Shown in pieces: positions 25,251 to 32,627 of a stretch of 36,323 nucleotides of DNA (positions are counted from its first letter, which is position 1; each line of letters starts with the position of its first letter). This stretch comes from Oscillospiraceae bacterium (lineage in GTDB: Bacteria; Bacillota; Clostridia; Oscillospirales; CAG-272): the NCBI GenBank assembly GCA_015065215.1, contig SVQT01000020.1, positions 1 through 36,323 of the forward strand, read 5' to 3'. The notes below the pieces were generated by a model. The model searched no databases, was not told the origin of the DNA, and saw nothing but the letters and a program-made list of their open reading frames with translations. The translations under genes and the position numbers were made by a program.

Positions 25251-25598
25251 ATGAAATACTGTGTAAAATGTGGCGCGGAAATGTTTGATGATGCCGTGCT
25301 TTGCGTAAAATGCGGAGCTTTGGTAGAGAAGAGCGCCGTGCCAAGCCGTGGGTCACAGGGAACTGCCACGCGGAAGTCGAGCTTGACAACAGCGGCAAAG
25401 GTCCTGATGATCATCGGCACCGTCATAATGGCGCTATATACCTTTTGCGTCGCTCTTGCCTGGTGCTTACCCATGACAATCTCTTATTGCAACAGAGTAA
25501 AAAACAGCAAGCCCATTGGCGTTGGCTTTAAGGTTTGCGCACTACTTTTTGTCAGCTTTGTCGGTGGCGTGCTGATGCTTTGCGATAAAGATGAGTAA
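25251..25598 (+). CDS. Zinc-ribbon membrane protein 2
   Basis: This 115-residue paralogue of the preceding gene opens MKYCVKCGAEMFDDAVLCVKCG with the same four cysteines. Two hydrophobic segments follow (about residues 48-72 and 92-110), with KDE at the end. The first 29 bases of the two genes are identical while the rest has diverged. GGAGGAG lies 7 bases before the ATG used; an ATG 5 bases earlier meets TGA after two codons. Function unknown. Confidence 0.8.
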   Translation: MKYCVKCGAEMFDDAVLCVKCGALVEKSAVPSRGSQGTATRKSSLTTAAKVLMIIGTVIMALYTFCVALAWCLPMTISYCNRVKNSKPIGVGFKVCALLFVSFVGGVLMLCDKDE

Positions 25599-25741
25599 GG
25601 TGCCCGGAAACGGCATGCGATTTAGCGTGATACGGTAAAAGATCTTCTGTGCGGCGCGCGGGCTTCTATGGTATCGCAATGCCCGTTCCCGATAGCTTGA
25701 TCTCAAACAGCGAAGCAAGAAAAATCGGAAGCAAGAAAAAT

Positions 25742-25772
25742 AAAAAAGGGGGTTTACAAAATCCCCTTTTTT
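25742..25772. terminator. Terminator after the zinc-ribbon genes
   Basis: AAAAAAGGGG (25742-25751) pairs with CCCCTTTTTT (25763-25772). Between 25599 and 25741 nothing else is evident apart from a short direct repeat GAAGCAAGAAAAAT. Confidence 0.85.
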
Positions 25773-25781
25773 GTGTATAAT
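25753..25781 (+). promoter_or_regulatory. Promoter of the T-box cysE-cysS operon
   Basis: TTTACA (25753-25758), 17-base spacer, TATAAT (25776-25781). The -35 box lies in the loop of the preceding terminator hairpin and the spacer covers its 3' arm. Start site predicted near 25788. Confidence 0.75.
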
Positions 25782-25800
25782 ATGGAGTAAGGAAAGTCTA

Positions 25801-26041
25801 TGATTGGGAGAAGGCCTCGTGAAGCCGCGGCAGAGAGCGTTGACATGGCTGAAAGCAACGCGCGGTGGATGGGGAGATATGCACCCATGAGATGCGGTGG
25901 GGAATCGAGTATCCACCGCCGTATCCTGCGTTAAAGGAGATCTGTTTAGCTATGAATGACAGAGCAGAGAGGGGGATACCCCTGAAGCAGAGTGGAACCG
26001 CGGATTGCCGCCTCTGCGCCCATGGGCGCAGAGGCTTTTTT
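25801..26041 (+). promoter_or_regulatory. Cysteine-specific T-box riboswitch with terminator
   Basis: AGAGTGGAACCGCGG (25989-26003) is the conserved T-box. Its TGGA would pair with the UCCA end of uncharged tRNA-Cys, whose discriminator base is U. Upstream are the GCAGAGAGCG and GGCTGAAAG elements of Stem I, and two TGC triplets (25880-25882 and 25893-25895) are candidate specifier codons. Downstream, GCCTCTGCGCCC (26010-26021) pairs with GGGCGCAGAGGC (26024-26035) followed by six T as the terminator. Uncharged tRNA-Cys should favour the antiterminator and switch on cysE-cysS. Confidence 0.93.
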
Positions 26042-26059
26042 GCTTCAAGGGTGAAGTGT

Positions 26060-26851
26060 ATGAAAAATATAGAATTTTGGCTGGAAAAAACAGATCTTGC
26101 CGTAACAGGGCTGCATCTTGTGGCACACGAGGGCAAGAAATTTTATCGCCGCTCCAGAAAACTGCTTGACGAGATCCGGTATGACATTGCCGCCTTCCGT
26201 CAACGTGACCCGGCGGCCAAAAGCGATCTGGAGGTTGTGCTTTTGTATTCTGGTCTGCACGCCCGTTTGGCGCACCGTTTATCCCACGCTTTGTATACAA
26301 AGGGGCGTGTTATCGCCGCCCGTGCCGTTAGCCAAGGCGCTAAGGTCTTGACCGGTATTGAGATCCATCCCGGTGCCAAGATCGGCAGGGGACTTGTGAT
26401 CGACCACGGCTCAGGCGTGGTGATCGGTGAGACAGCCGAAATCGGCGACAACTGCACGCTGTATCAGGGGGTAACCTTGGGCGGTACCGGTAAAGACGTG
26501 GGTAAGCGTCACCCTACATTGGGGAACAATGTGATGGTAGGCGCCGGTGCCAAAATCTTAGGCCCTATGACCATTGGCAATAATGCCAAAATTGCCGCGG
26601 GTGCGGTGGTTTTGGATGAGATCCCTGCTGACAGCACTGCCGTTGGTATTCCGGCCCGTGTGGTGCGTGTTGGCGGCGAGCGTGTGGCAAACGACCTGGA
26701 TCAGATCCATATTCCCGACCCTGTCAATCAGGAGCTGATCGCTCTGCGCTCCGCCGTGGATACCCTGCTCGCGAAAGTGAAAAAGCTGGAAAAGGCCAAT
26801 CAAAAGCCGACCGCCCCCAAGGCGACCCGTAAGGCCGCTCAGAATAAATAA
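26060..26851 (+). CDS. cysE: Serine O-acetyltransferase
   Basis: The 263-residue protein starts at the ATG at 26060 just after the T-box terminator; the longer frame to 25865 runs through the riboswitch and is spurious. MKNIEFWLEKTDLAV is followed by the N-terminal helical domain, then a left-handed beta-helix of hexapeptide repeats from about residue 105 (GIEIHPGAKIGRGLVIDHG, ETAEIGDNCTLYQGVTLGG, HPTLGNNVMVGAGA). His in IDHG and the GKRHPTLGN segment are active-site features. It acetylates serine with acetyl-CoA, the first step of cysteine synthesis. The tail is Lys- and Ala-rich with a short coiled coil. It shares the T-box transcript with cysS, 20 bases downstream. Confidence 0.95.
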   Translation: MKNIEFWLEKTDLAVTGLHLVAHEGKKFYRRSRKLLDEIRYDIAAFRQRDPAAKSDLEVVLLYSGLHARLAHRLSHALYTKGRVIAARAVSQGAKVLTGIEIHPGAKIGRGLVIDHGSGVVIGETAEIGDNCTLYQGVTLGGTGKDVGKRHPTLGNNVMVGAGAKILGPMTIGNNAKIAAGAVVLDEIPADSTAVGIPARVVRVGGERVANDLDQIHIPDPVNQELIALRSAVDTLLAKVKKLEKANQKPTAPKATRKAAQNK

Positions 26852-26871
26852 CAGAACAAGAGGGAAAGAAA

Positions 26872-28329
26872 ATGCTGAAACTGTATAATTCCGCTTCTCG
26901 CAAAAGAGAAGATTTTGTGCCTCATGAGCCAGGCAAGGTGAGTATGTATACTTGCGGTCCGACTGTCTATCATTTTGCACATATCGGCAATCTGCGCACC
27001 TATATCATGGAGGATATTTTGGATCGCTATCTCCGTTATAGCGGATATGACGTAAAGCGTGTCATGAATATTACCGACGTGGGCCATCTTTCCAGCGATG
27101 GGGACACAGGCGAGGACAAGATGCTCAAGGGCGCCAAGCGTGAGAAAAAGACGGTGATGGAAATTGCTCAGTACTACACCGATTGCTTTTTTGCCGATTG
27201 CGAGAAATTGCACATTCGCCGCCCCGATGTGATTGAGCCGGCTACCCAGTGCATTGACGAATTTATCAAGGTGATTGCCGCTCTGATCGAAAAGGGCTTT
27301 GCTTATGAAGCGGGGGGCAATATTTACTTTGACACCTCCAAGCTCAAGCAATATTATATTTTTAATGATTTCAGTTCCGAGGATCTGGCCGTTGGCGTTC
27401 GTGAGGGCGTTGAAGAGGATGGCAACAAGAAAAACAAAGCCGACTTTGTGCTTTGGTTTACCAAATCCAAGTTTGAGGATCAGGAGCTGAAATGGGATAG
27501 TCCTTGGGGTGTTGGTTATCCCGGTTGGCATATCGAGTGCTCCTGCATTAGCATGAAGCATCTGGGCGAGTATCTGGATATTCACTGCGGCGGCATTGAT
27601 AACGCCTTCCCCCACCACACCAACGAGATCGCGCAAAGCGAGGCCTATGTGGGGCACGCGTGGTGCAAATATTGGATGCATGTCCTGCACTTGAATACCG
27701 ATAGCGGCAAAATGTCCAAGTCCAAGGGTGAGTTTTTGACGGTTTCGCTGTTAGAGGAAAAGGGCTACAACCCGGTCGTCTATCGCTTTTTCTGCTTGCA
27801 GTCCCACTACCGTCGATCGCTGGTGTTCTCCTGGGAGAATCTGGATAACGCCACGGTGGCATACCGCAAGCTCATTGCTCGTATCGCTGCCCAAAAGGTC
27901 AAAGAGAACGAGACGGTAGAGGCCGAAAAGCTGGAAGCGTTGAAAGCAAAATTTGTTGCCGCGTTGGATAATGATCTCAATACCTCTCTTGCGATTACTG
28001 CCATTTACGACGTGCTGAAATCCGATGCCAACGCCACCACCAAGCGTGCTGCCATCGCTGATTTTGATACAGTGCTTTGCCTGGATCTTTTGCGGGCGGC
28101 GGATGCCTATGCCGAGGAGGAGACCAAGAAGGCCGCCGCTGCCGCCAATACGGTGCGTGTCTATTCCGATGACCCTGAGATCCGTGCCATTGAGGAGGCT
28201 ATCGACGCCCGCGCCGCCGCCAAAAAGGCAAAGAATTACGCCGAGGCAGACCGTATTCGTGCCGAGCTGCTTGCCAAGGGCATTGTGCTGACCGATACCC
28301 CCAACGGCACGACCTTTGAGCGAAAATGA
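26872..28329 (+). CDS. cysS: Cysteinyl-tRNA synthetase
   Basis: The 485-residue class I synthetase has HIGN at residues 37-40 and KMSKS at 280-284. Zinc ligands are Cys28, Cys223, His248 and Glu252, which also select cysteine. The N terminus (LYNSASRKREDFVPHEPGKV, then MYTCGPTVY) and the C-terminal helical anticodon-binding region with RAAAKKAKNYAEADRIR are family-typical. It charges tRNA-Cys and is controlled with cysE by the upstream T-box. No mini-ribonuclease III gene follows, unlike in many Firmicutes. Confidence 0.97.
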   Translation: MLKLYNSASRKREDFVPHEPGKVSMYTCGPTVYHFAHIGNLRTYIMEDILDRYLRYSGYDVKRVMNITDVGHLSSDGDTGEDKMLKGAKREKKTVMEIAQYYTDCFFADCEKLHIRRPDVIEPATQCIDEFIKVIAALIEKGFAYEAGGNIYFDTSKLKQYYIFNDFSSEDLAVGVREGVEEDGNKKNKADFVLWFTKSKFEDQELKWDSPWGVGYPGWHIECSCISMKHLGEYLDIHCGGIDNAFPHHTNEIAQSEAYVGHAWCKYWMHVLHLNTDSGKMSKSKGEFLTVSLLEEKGYNPVVYRFFCLQSHYRRSLVFSWENLDNATVAYRKLIARIAAQKVKENETVEAEKLEALKAKFVAALDNDLNTSLAITAIYDVLKSDANATTKRAAIADFDTVLCLDLLRAADAYAEEETKKAAAAANTVRVYSDDPEIRAIEEAIDARAAAKKAKNYAEADRIRAELLAKGIVLTDTPNGTTFERK

Positions 28330-28403
28330 TCCCGCGAAAATTTACTTCATTTTAAAAGAAGCGGTAGCATTACAGCCGGGAAGTTCTTGGTTTTAGACAA
28401 TGA

Positions 28404-28738
28404 TTTTTATCAAAATGGGTTGCGACATTGGCTTCCTGTGGCGGCCCTAAAAAGAATCCCGAGAAGGCAAAAAAGCTCTTGAGAAAGAAGGCTACGTTGT
28501 TGTTTTGAATGATACCGCTTTTCAATTGGGCGGTAAAGACGTAGAGGCCACGCTGAGCGCCACCAACGGAAAAGAATTTGTCAGAATCGTCTACTACGAG
28601 AGCGCTTCTGCCGCAAAGGATGCTTGGGAAGCGGCTTATGAAGAGTTTGAAAAGGAAAACGATTCGGATCTTATTATAAAAAGATCCGGTAAGATGATTT
28701 GGAGTGGTACCAAGGCCGCAATCAAGGCTGCAAAATAA
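28404..28738 (+). pseudogene. Broken small lipoprotein gene
   Basis: One frame from 28404 carries a lipobox-like LASCGG followed by PKKNPEKAKK, then stops at 28505. The frame one base back continues naturally from the same point: KKALEKEGYVVVLNDTAFQLGGKD to KAAIKAAK, ending at 28738. The switch falls at six A within GGCAAAAAAGCT (28470-28474), so one lost A, or a -1 slip on A-AAA-AAG, would explain it. No ATG and no proper signal peptide precede the lipobox and no ribosome binding site is seen, so the 5' part is also damaged. The C-terminal part alone could start at TTG 28505, which I think unlikely. Function unknown. Confidence 0.6.
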
Positions 28739-28754
28739 GTTGCCCAATCCAGAA

Positions 28755-28815
28755 AAACACCCGAGCGACAGCGTAATGCCCTTTACGGGCAATAACGTAA
28801 TCGCTCGGGTGTTTT
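28755..28815. terminator. Large nested inverted repeat, probable bidirectional terminator
   Basis: AAAACACCCGAGCGA (28755-28769) pairs perfectly with TCGCTCGGGTGTTTT (28801-28815). TGCCC and GGGCA form an inner hairpin near 28777-28792. The neighbouring genes converge here. The size and nested shape could also fit a small dispersed repeat. Confidence 0.7.
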
Positions 28816-28915
28816 CTGTTTTGGCGGACAGAGAACAGACGCCGCAAGCAATTTCGCTTTTTCATAACGAAAAAAGCTTGATAGGCGAAATGTGGCGCGC
28901 GGAGGCAAGGCGGTA

Positions 28916-30004
28916 TTATTTGACCTCCTTCTGTTCTTTTTCGCATTGCTCTGTTTTGGGGATTTCTCTGACGTCCAGGTTTTCGATGACATGCTTGTGA
29001 ATTGCTTTGTCAAAGGAGGAAGCGCCGGGAAGGAGAAAGATTTGCCAATCGCTTTTGGCGCGGTCTTTGTAAAGTTGGCCTGTTCTCAGCCCCTGGTCGG
29101 CAAAGTCCGGCACACAAGTCATAAATTCGCAGAAGCGGGATTCCGGTTGCTCCGGATTGCGCACATCTGCAAAAATACGGTTCTTTTGCTCTGCCAGCTG
29201 TCGCAAGGCACTATATTCAGGCAGCGCATCATTTAGATCCTCCACCCAAAAATTCGCGGAGCACATAGGACCCGTATCCGCGTAATGCCATCCTCGTATC
29301 GTCACTTCACGGTTCTTGCCAATTCGGTAAACGGCTAAAAACACCGCCAGTAAGGTGGGGATTGCCAATTCGAAGGGATAAAGATCTTGATAACTGTAAC
29401 CCATTTCATGGAAATCGAAGCTGACACGACAGCCGCAAAGCTTGGCCAGCTCCATCAGGCGAACCGCCAAAACAGCAACAGGCGCGTCATATTCTTTTTC
29501 CAGAATTGCGCTATAGAAAAAGGGCATATGCAATCGCCCAAACCAGTTGGATAGCATATTGTAACCATCTGTCGTTAGGGGCGCGTTGCGGGAAAGAGCG
29601 GCGGTGGAAAAGATCAGAATTTCATCCAGCCCTACTCGTCCGTCATAGGCGGCGGGCCGATCCAAATAAAGCCGCACTCTCCTTTCGGGTACGGCAACCA
29701 ATAACATCTGTGAAACCGGATAGTAAGCGCAGATCACCAGAATCGGGCGGTTGCCCGCCCACATCAAAAGAGAATTTTCGTTGGCGCAGGTCATCATTTT
29801 TTTCAGGATCGCGCTTTCTTCTTTGGTGGCAGGAAAATGATCAAAAAAGCGATCTCCAAGCGCGGGCTCCGGTCCGGTACGTTCGGTGGCGGGGCGCATG
29901 CCGATAATGACAAAATTGCGGTCGAGCAGATATAGGCTTTCAGGGAAAAAGGCATCGGTTCCGTCAACAGAACCGACACGGTCAGCAGAGGGATAGGCGA
30001 ACAC
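28916..30004 (-). CDS. Unrecognised protein, possibly a degenerate sensor-like protein
   Basis: The 363-residue protein is taken to start at GTG 30004, 7 bases after AAAGGAG; an ATG 20 codons earlier lies on the promoter. The first ~110 residues (SLYLLDRNFVIIGMRPATE, then ILVICAYYPVSQMLLVAVPE) look like a small alpha/beta sensor-like domain. A helical segment with LHMPFFYSAILEKEYDAPVA follows, then AKLCGCRVSFDFHEMGY and IPTLLAVFLAVYRIG, faintly resembling a histidine-kinase ATPase region without its nucleotide boxes. The C terminus is charged. There are no membrane segments of clear length and no signal peptide. I do not recognise the family. It is divergent from a metallophosphoesterase gene with back-to-back promoters. 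Confidence 0.75.
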   Translation of the reverse strand: MFAYPSADRVGSVDGTDAFFPESLYLLDRNFVIIGMRPATERTGPEPALGDRFFDHFPATKEESAILKKMMTCANENSLLMWAGNRPILVICAYYPVSQMLLVAVPERRVRLYLDRPAAYDGRVGLDEILIFSTAALSRNAPLTTDGYNMLSNWFGRLHMPFFYSAILEKEYDAPVAVLAVRLMELAKLCGCRVSFDFHEMGYSYQDLYPFELAIPTLLAVFLAVYRIGKNREVTIRGWHYADTGPMCSANFWVEDLNDALPEYSALRQLAEQKNRIFADVRNPEQPESRFCEFMTCVPDFADQGLRTGQLYKDRAKSDWQIFLLPGASSFDKAIHKHVIENLDVREIPKTEQCEKEQKEVK

Positions 30005-30035
30005 AGCAACGCTCCTTTCTGTTTTTTGTATTTTT

Positions 30036-30064
30036 ATTATAGCACAGGATATGATTTTTGGCAA
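30036..30064 (-). promoter_or_regulatory. Leftward promoter of the unrecognised gene
   Basis: On the minus strand TTGCCA (30064-30059), 17 bases, TATAAT (30041-30036). Confidence 0.78.
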
Positions 30065-30070
30065 ATATAA

Positions 30071-30099
30071 TTGACAATGCCTTTTTCGAGGATTATAAT
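30071..30099 (+). promoter_or_regulatory. Promoter of the metallophosphoesterase gene
   Basis: TTGACA (30071-30076), 17 bases, TATAAT (30094-30099): full consensus. Its -35 box is 6 bp from the -35 of the leftward promoter. Confidence 0.87.
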
Positions 30100-30133
30100 A
30101 AAGGCAAATCTTGCGTTTGTGGAGGAATGTGTA

Positions 30134-30979
30134 ATGAGCAGGACACGGATTTTAATTGCTTCTGATATTCATTGGTGCCATTTGGATTGGTATGGCGTTT
30201 CTAACGAAGAGCGTATGGAGCGTTTTGCGCGTCATGTGGAAGAAGAATACGCCAAAGACCCCTTTGAGGCATTGCTCTTGCTGGGGGATTACTCGTTGGA
30301 TCATTGGCAGTGGGGCATCAAAGGCTGTTGGATCAATGAGGGGCGCAGCAACACCAAGCTGTTTGCCGACCGTGTTATCGCCCGCTTGAAAAAATTGGGG
30401 GTCCCCATGGCGGCCATTGGCGGAAACCATGAGCAGTATGGCAACAACCTTTGGAAGGAATTGACCGGCTTTACCCGAACCGATGCCCTGGTAGTGGGGG
30501 ATTATCTTTTCATTTTGCCGGATACGTTCGGGGCAAATTTGGATCCTACCGAGCACAGCGACGGTACTTACTGTGGCACTGATATGGCGTTTGTCAAAGA
30601 GAAAATGGCCCAATATCCGGATAAAAAGGTCGTTTTCTGCGCCCACCATTTTGACCCCGCCAAAGAAAGCGAGGCCTTCCGAGATTTGGTGCGGGAAGAG
30701 GATCGTGTCCTGTGCCTGTTCGGCGGCCATGTGCACCGCTCTAAAGTGGTGGAGCTGGGGGCGGATTGGGGCAACAAGGCATTACTCTATACCGGGAATT
30801 ATTCCTACAACGGCGGTAAGCAGCCGCCGCAGGAATCTATGTGGGGGTTCCGAGATCTGATTCTGACAGAAAACAGCCTGCAATCCCGCTATATCACGCC
30901 TGCCAACCGCATCACGGTCAAAGAGGAGCAGATAGAGCATCCTTACGGCTATCAAGATGAATATAGCATCACCATCTAA
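30134..30979 (+). CDS. Calcineurin-like metallophosphoesterase
   Basis: The 281-residue protein starts at the ATG at 30134, 8 bases after GGAGG; the earlier frame begins on the promoter. It holds the complete metal-binding set: SDIHW (Asp11, His13), LLLGDYSLDHW, GGNHEQYGN, FCAHHFDP and GGHVHRSK. It should hydrolyse a phosphoester with two bound metal ions. The substrate is not evident, and with no signal peptide it acts in the cytoplasm. A TetR-type regulator follows about 57 bases later with no clear promoter of its own, so the two may be co-transcribed. Confidence 0.9.
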   Translation: MSRTRILIASDIHWCHLDWYGVSNEERMERFARHVEEEYAKDPFEALLLLGDYSLDHWQWGIKGCWINEGRSNTKLFADRVIARLKKLGVPMAAIGGNHEQYGNNLWKELTGFTRTDALVVGDYLFILPDTFGANLDPTEHSDGTYCGTDMAFVKEKMAQYPDKKVVFCAHHFDPAKESEAFRDLVREEDRVLCLFGGHVHRSKVVELGADWGNKALLYTGNYSYNGGKQPPQESMWGFRDLILTENSLQSRYITPANRITVKEEQIEHPYGYQDEYSITI

Positions 30980-31036
30980 ATTTATCCGGTTTTCCCTTTT
31001 TGTGTTATCATCAGGGGAAAAAGAAAGGTGGAGCCC

Positions 31037-31633
31037 GTGTCTGTACTGACAAAAAAAGCGTTGTTAAAGGCGTTGGGACATGTATTGGAGCGCAAGCCGT
31101 TTAAAAAAATTACCGTCCAAGATTTGACACAGGAATGCGGTATCAGTCGCATGACCTTTTACTACCATTTCAAAGACATTTACGATATGCTGGAATGGGC
31201 GTTGGAAACAGAAATGGAAGAAATGTTCAAACAGAGCAATCAAGAAAATTGCGCCGACTGGCTGCAAGGCTGTTTGCGTGTATTCCATTTTGCTTTAGCG
31301 CATAAGGAATATGCGCTAAAGCTTTTGCCGGTCATGGATCAAACCGAATTGGCTGATTATTTGTATGAAGTGGCATACCGTTTTACACGGCGCACGGTGA
31401 ATACCTTGGTGGGGGATCGCAAGATTTCGGAAGAGGATAAATGTTTCGTGGCGGAAAATTGGACTTTTTGTATGATCGGCACGCTACTCAAGTGGGGGCG
31501 CAATGGCATGAAAGAGCGCCCCGAGGATATTGTGAGGCGCTTCGCGATTTTATTTGACGAAGGTGTTACCGGATTGCTGGACCGTTTAGCATGGCATGAT
31601 GTTCCAGCCGAAAAAGAGGCGTTGCCGGATTGA
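31037..31633 (+). CDS. TetR/AcrR-family transcriptional regulator
   Basis: The 198-residue protein has an N-terminal helix-turn-helix (FKKITVQDLTQECGIS, then RMTFYYHFKDIYDMLEWAL) and an all-helical C-terminal domain like that of DhaS-type TetR members. I chose GTG 31037 (VSVLTKKALLKAL) because GGTGGAG lies just before it; GTG 31028 in the same frame is possible. The target is unknown; the co-directional metallophosphoesterase and the divergent gene at 28916 are candidates. Confidence 0.87.
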   Translation: MSVLTKKALLKALGHVLERKPFKKITVQDLTQECGISRMTFYYHFKDIYDMLEWALETEMEEMFKQSNQENCADWLQGCLRVFHFALAHKEYALKLLPVMDQTELADYLYEVAYRFTRRTVNTLVGDRKISEEDKCFVAENWTFCMIGTLLKWGRNGMKERPEDIVRRFAILFDEGVTGLLDRLAWHDVPAEKEALPD

Positions 31634-31722
31634 TGATCGCGTATCCTGTTGCCTGTAAAAGGCTATGTGCTTCTCTTTTTGTGATTTTTTGAAAAAGCAA
31701 AGGCGAAATCAGAAAAAAGGTG

Positions 31723-31751
31723 TTGACAAATCCATGATGATTTGATACAAT
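31723..31751 (+). promoter_or_regulatory. Promoter of the small lipoprotein gene
   Basis: TTGACA (31723-31728), 17-base spacer, TACAAT (31746-31751). Confidence 0.8.
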
Positions 31752-31796
31752 AATACTGAACAACTCCCAAAACGTCGTGAAAGGAACTGTGGAGCA

Positions 31797-32000
31797 ATGA
31801 AAAAAAGCATTCTTTGTTTGCTGATGGCACTCTGCCTGTGCCTTTGTATGATCCTGGCTTCCTGCAAGCCCGAGCCCGAACCGGAACCTCTGCCCGAGCA
31901 GGAAAAGCAAGGCCAAGTACATCAAACTCCGGATACTTCTGCCAGCGTTGATCCGATTATGCCCAACGAGCAAGTTGGTACTGATACGCCCCGTTATTGA
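31797..32000 (+). CDS. Small lipoprotein of unknown function
   Basis: The 67-residue precursor starts MKKSILCLLMALCLCLCMIL and has lipobox LASC with Cys23 as the lipidated residue. The mature part is only about 45 residues, with a PEPEPEPLPEQE stretch and a polar tail, suggesting a short flexible surface peptide. It has a promoter and a terminator, forming a single-gene unit. No family recognised. Confidence 0.75.
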   Translation: MKKSILCLLMALCLCLCMILASCKPEPEPEPLPEQEKQGQVHQTPDTSASVDPIMPNEQVGTDTPRY

Positions 32001-32001
32001 T

Positions 32002-32030
32002 AAAAAAACCCGCTTTTGGCGGGTTTTTTT
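32002..32030. terminator. Terminator after the small lipoprotein gene
   Basis: AAAAAAACCCGC (32002-32013) pairs perfectly with GCGGGTTTTTTT (32019-32030). A TATAAT follows at 32032-32037 and may be the -10 of the coat genes, but no -35 is visible. Confidence 0.9.
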
Positions 32031-32088
32031 GTATAATCTTCATTTTTTCGGGAAAGATAAGTGCATCCACAAAAAGGAGGAGAAACAA

Positions 32089-32274
32089 ATGGCACAAATT
32101 ACCGAAAAAGAGCTTTCTGCCCTGGGTGATCTGCTCTCGATGGAAAGTGTACTGGGGGCCAAGTGCTGTGCCTTGGCAAGCAACACGCAGGATGCGGAAT
32201 TGCGGGATATTTATACCAAAATGGCGGCTCGCCATCAGCGGCATTTCGATCAACTTTACGGAAATTTGAAGTGA
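32089..32274 (+). CDS. Small CotF-like spore coat protein
   Basis: The 61-residue protein starts at the ATG at 32089 after AAGGAGG. MAQITEKELSALGDLLSMES, AKCCALASNTQDAELR and KMAARHQRHFDQLYGNL form a two-helix pattern like the N-terminal half of clostridial coat proteins related to CotF. It probably joins the spore coat late in sporulation. Ten bases separate it from the next coat gene. Confidence 0.68.
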   Translation: MAQITEKELSALGDLLSMESVLGAKCCALASNTQDAELRDIYTKMAARHQRHFDQLYGNLK

Positions 32275-32284
32275 GGAAAGAAGA

Positions 32285-32554
32285 ATGGAAAATTGTGTAT
32301 TCGCACCGAAAGATCAGATGAACGATCTGCTGCAAAGCGAAAAATATCTTTCCGGTTGCTATAACAGCTATCTGTTGGAAAGCGCCACCCCTGAGGTAGT
32401 GCAATGTATGACCGGATTGCTCAGCGATACGCATCATATGCAACGCGAATTGTTTGAGGAAATGAATAGCCGCGGTTGGTATCCGGTAACCAAAGCCGAC
32501 GATCTAAAGGTGGACGGTGCCAAGCAGAAATTCTCCGCTATGGCGAATAAGTAA
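32285..32554 (+). CDS. CotF-family spore coat protein
   Basis: The 89-residue protein has features I associate with the Coat F family: MNDLLQSEKYLSGCYNSYLL, HHMQRELFEEMNSRGWYPV. It pairs with the small coat-like gene upstream as a two-gene unit ending in a strong palindromic terminator. No sporulation-sigma promoter could be identified with confidence. Confidence 0.8.
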   Translation: MENCVFAPKDQMNDLLQSEKYLSGCYNSYLLESATPEVVQCMTGLLSDTHHMQRELFEEMNSRGWYPVTKADDLKVDGAKQKFSAMANK

Positions 32555-32570
32555 AAAACGCGAAACCAGA

Positions 32571-32624
32571 AAAATCGCCGGTTGGCGTACCTGCTTTAAA
32601 GCAGGTACGCCAACCGGCGATTTT
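32571..32624. terminator. 54-base perfect palindrome, bidirectional terminator
   Basis: The 27 bases 32571-32597 are the exact reverse complement of 32598-32624, with A and T runs at the ends. It lies between the coat genes and the convergent coiled-coil gene. Confidence 0.85.
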
Positions 32625-32627
32625 ATG

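Noticed and set aside
25865..26059. N-terminal extension of cysE upstream to 25865
   Set aside because: It translates through the T-box and its terminator; the start after the terminator matches the family N terminus.
28400..28450. Mini-frame starting at ATG 28400 as the true start of the lipoprotein
   Set aside because: It stops at 28450 in a frame different from both lipobox and mature part, and has no ribosome binding site.
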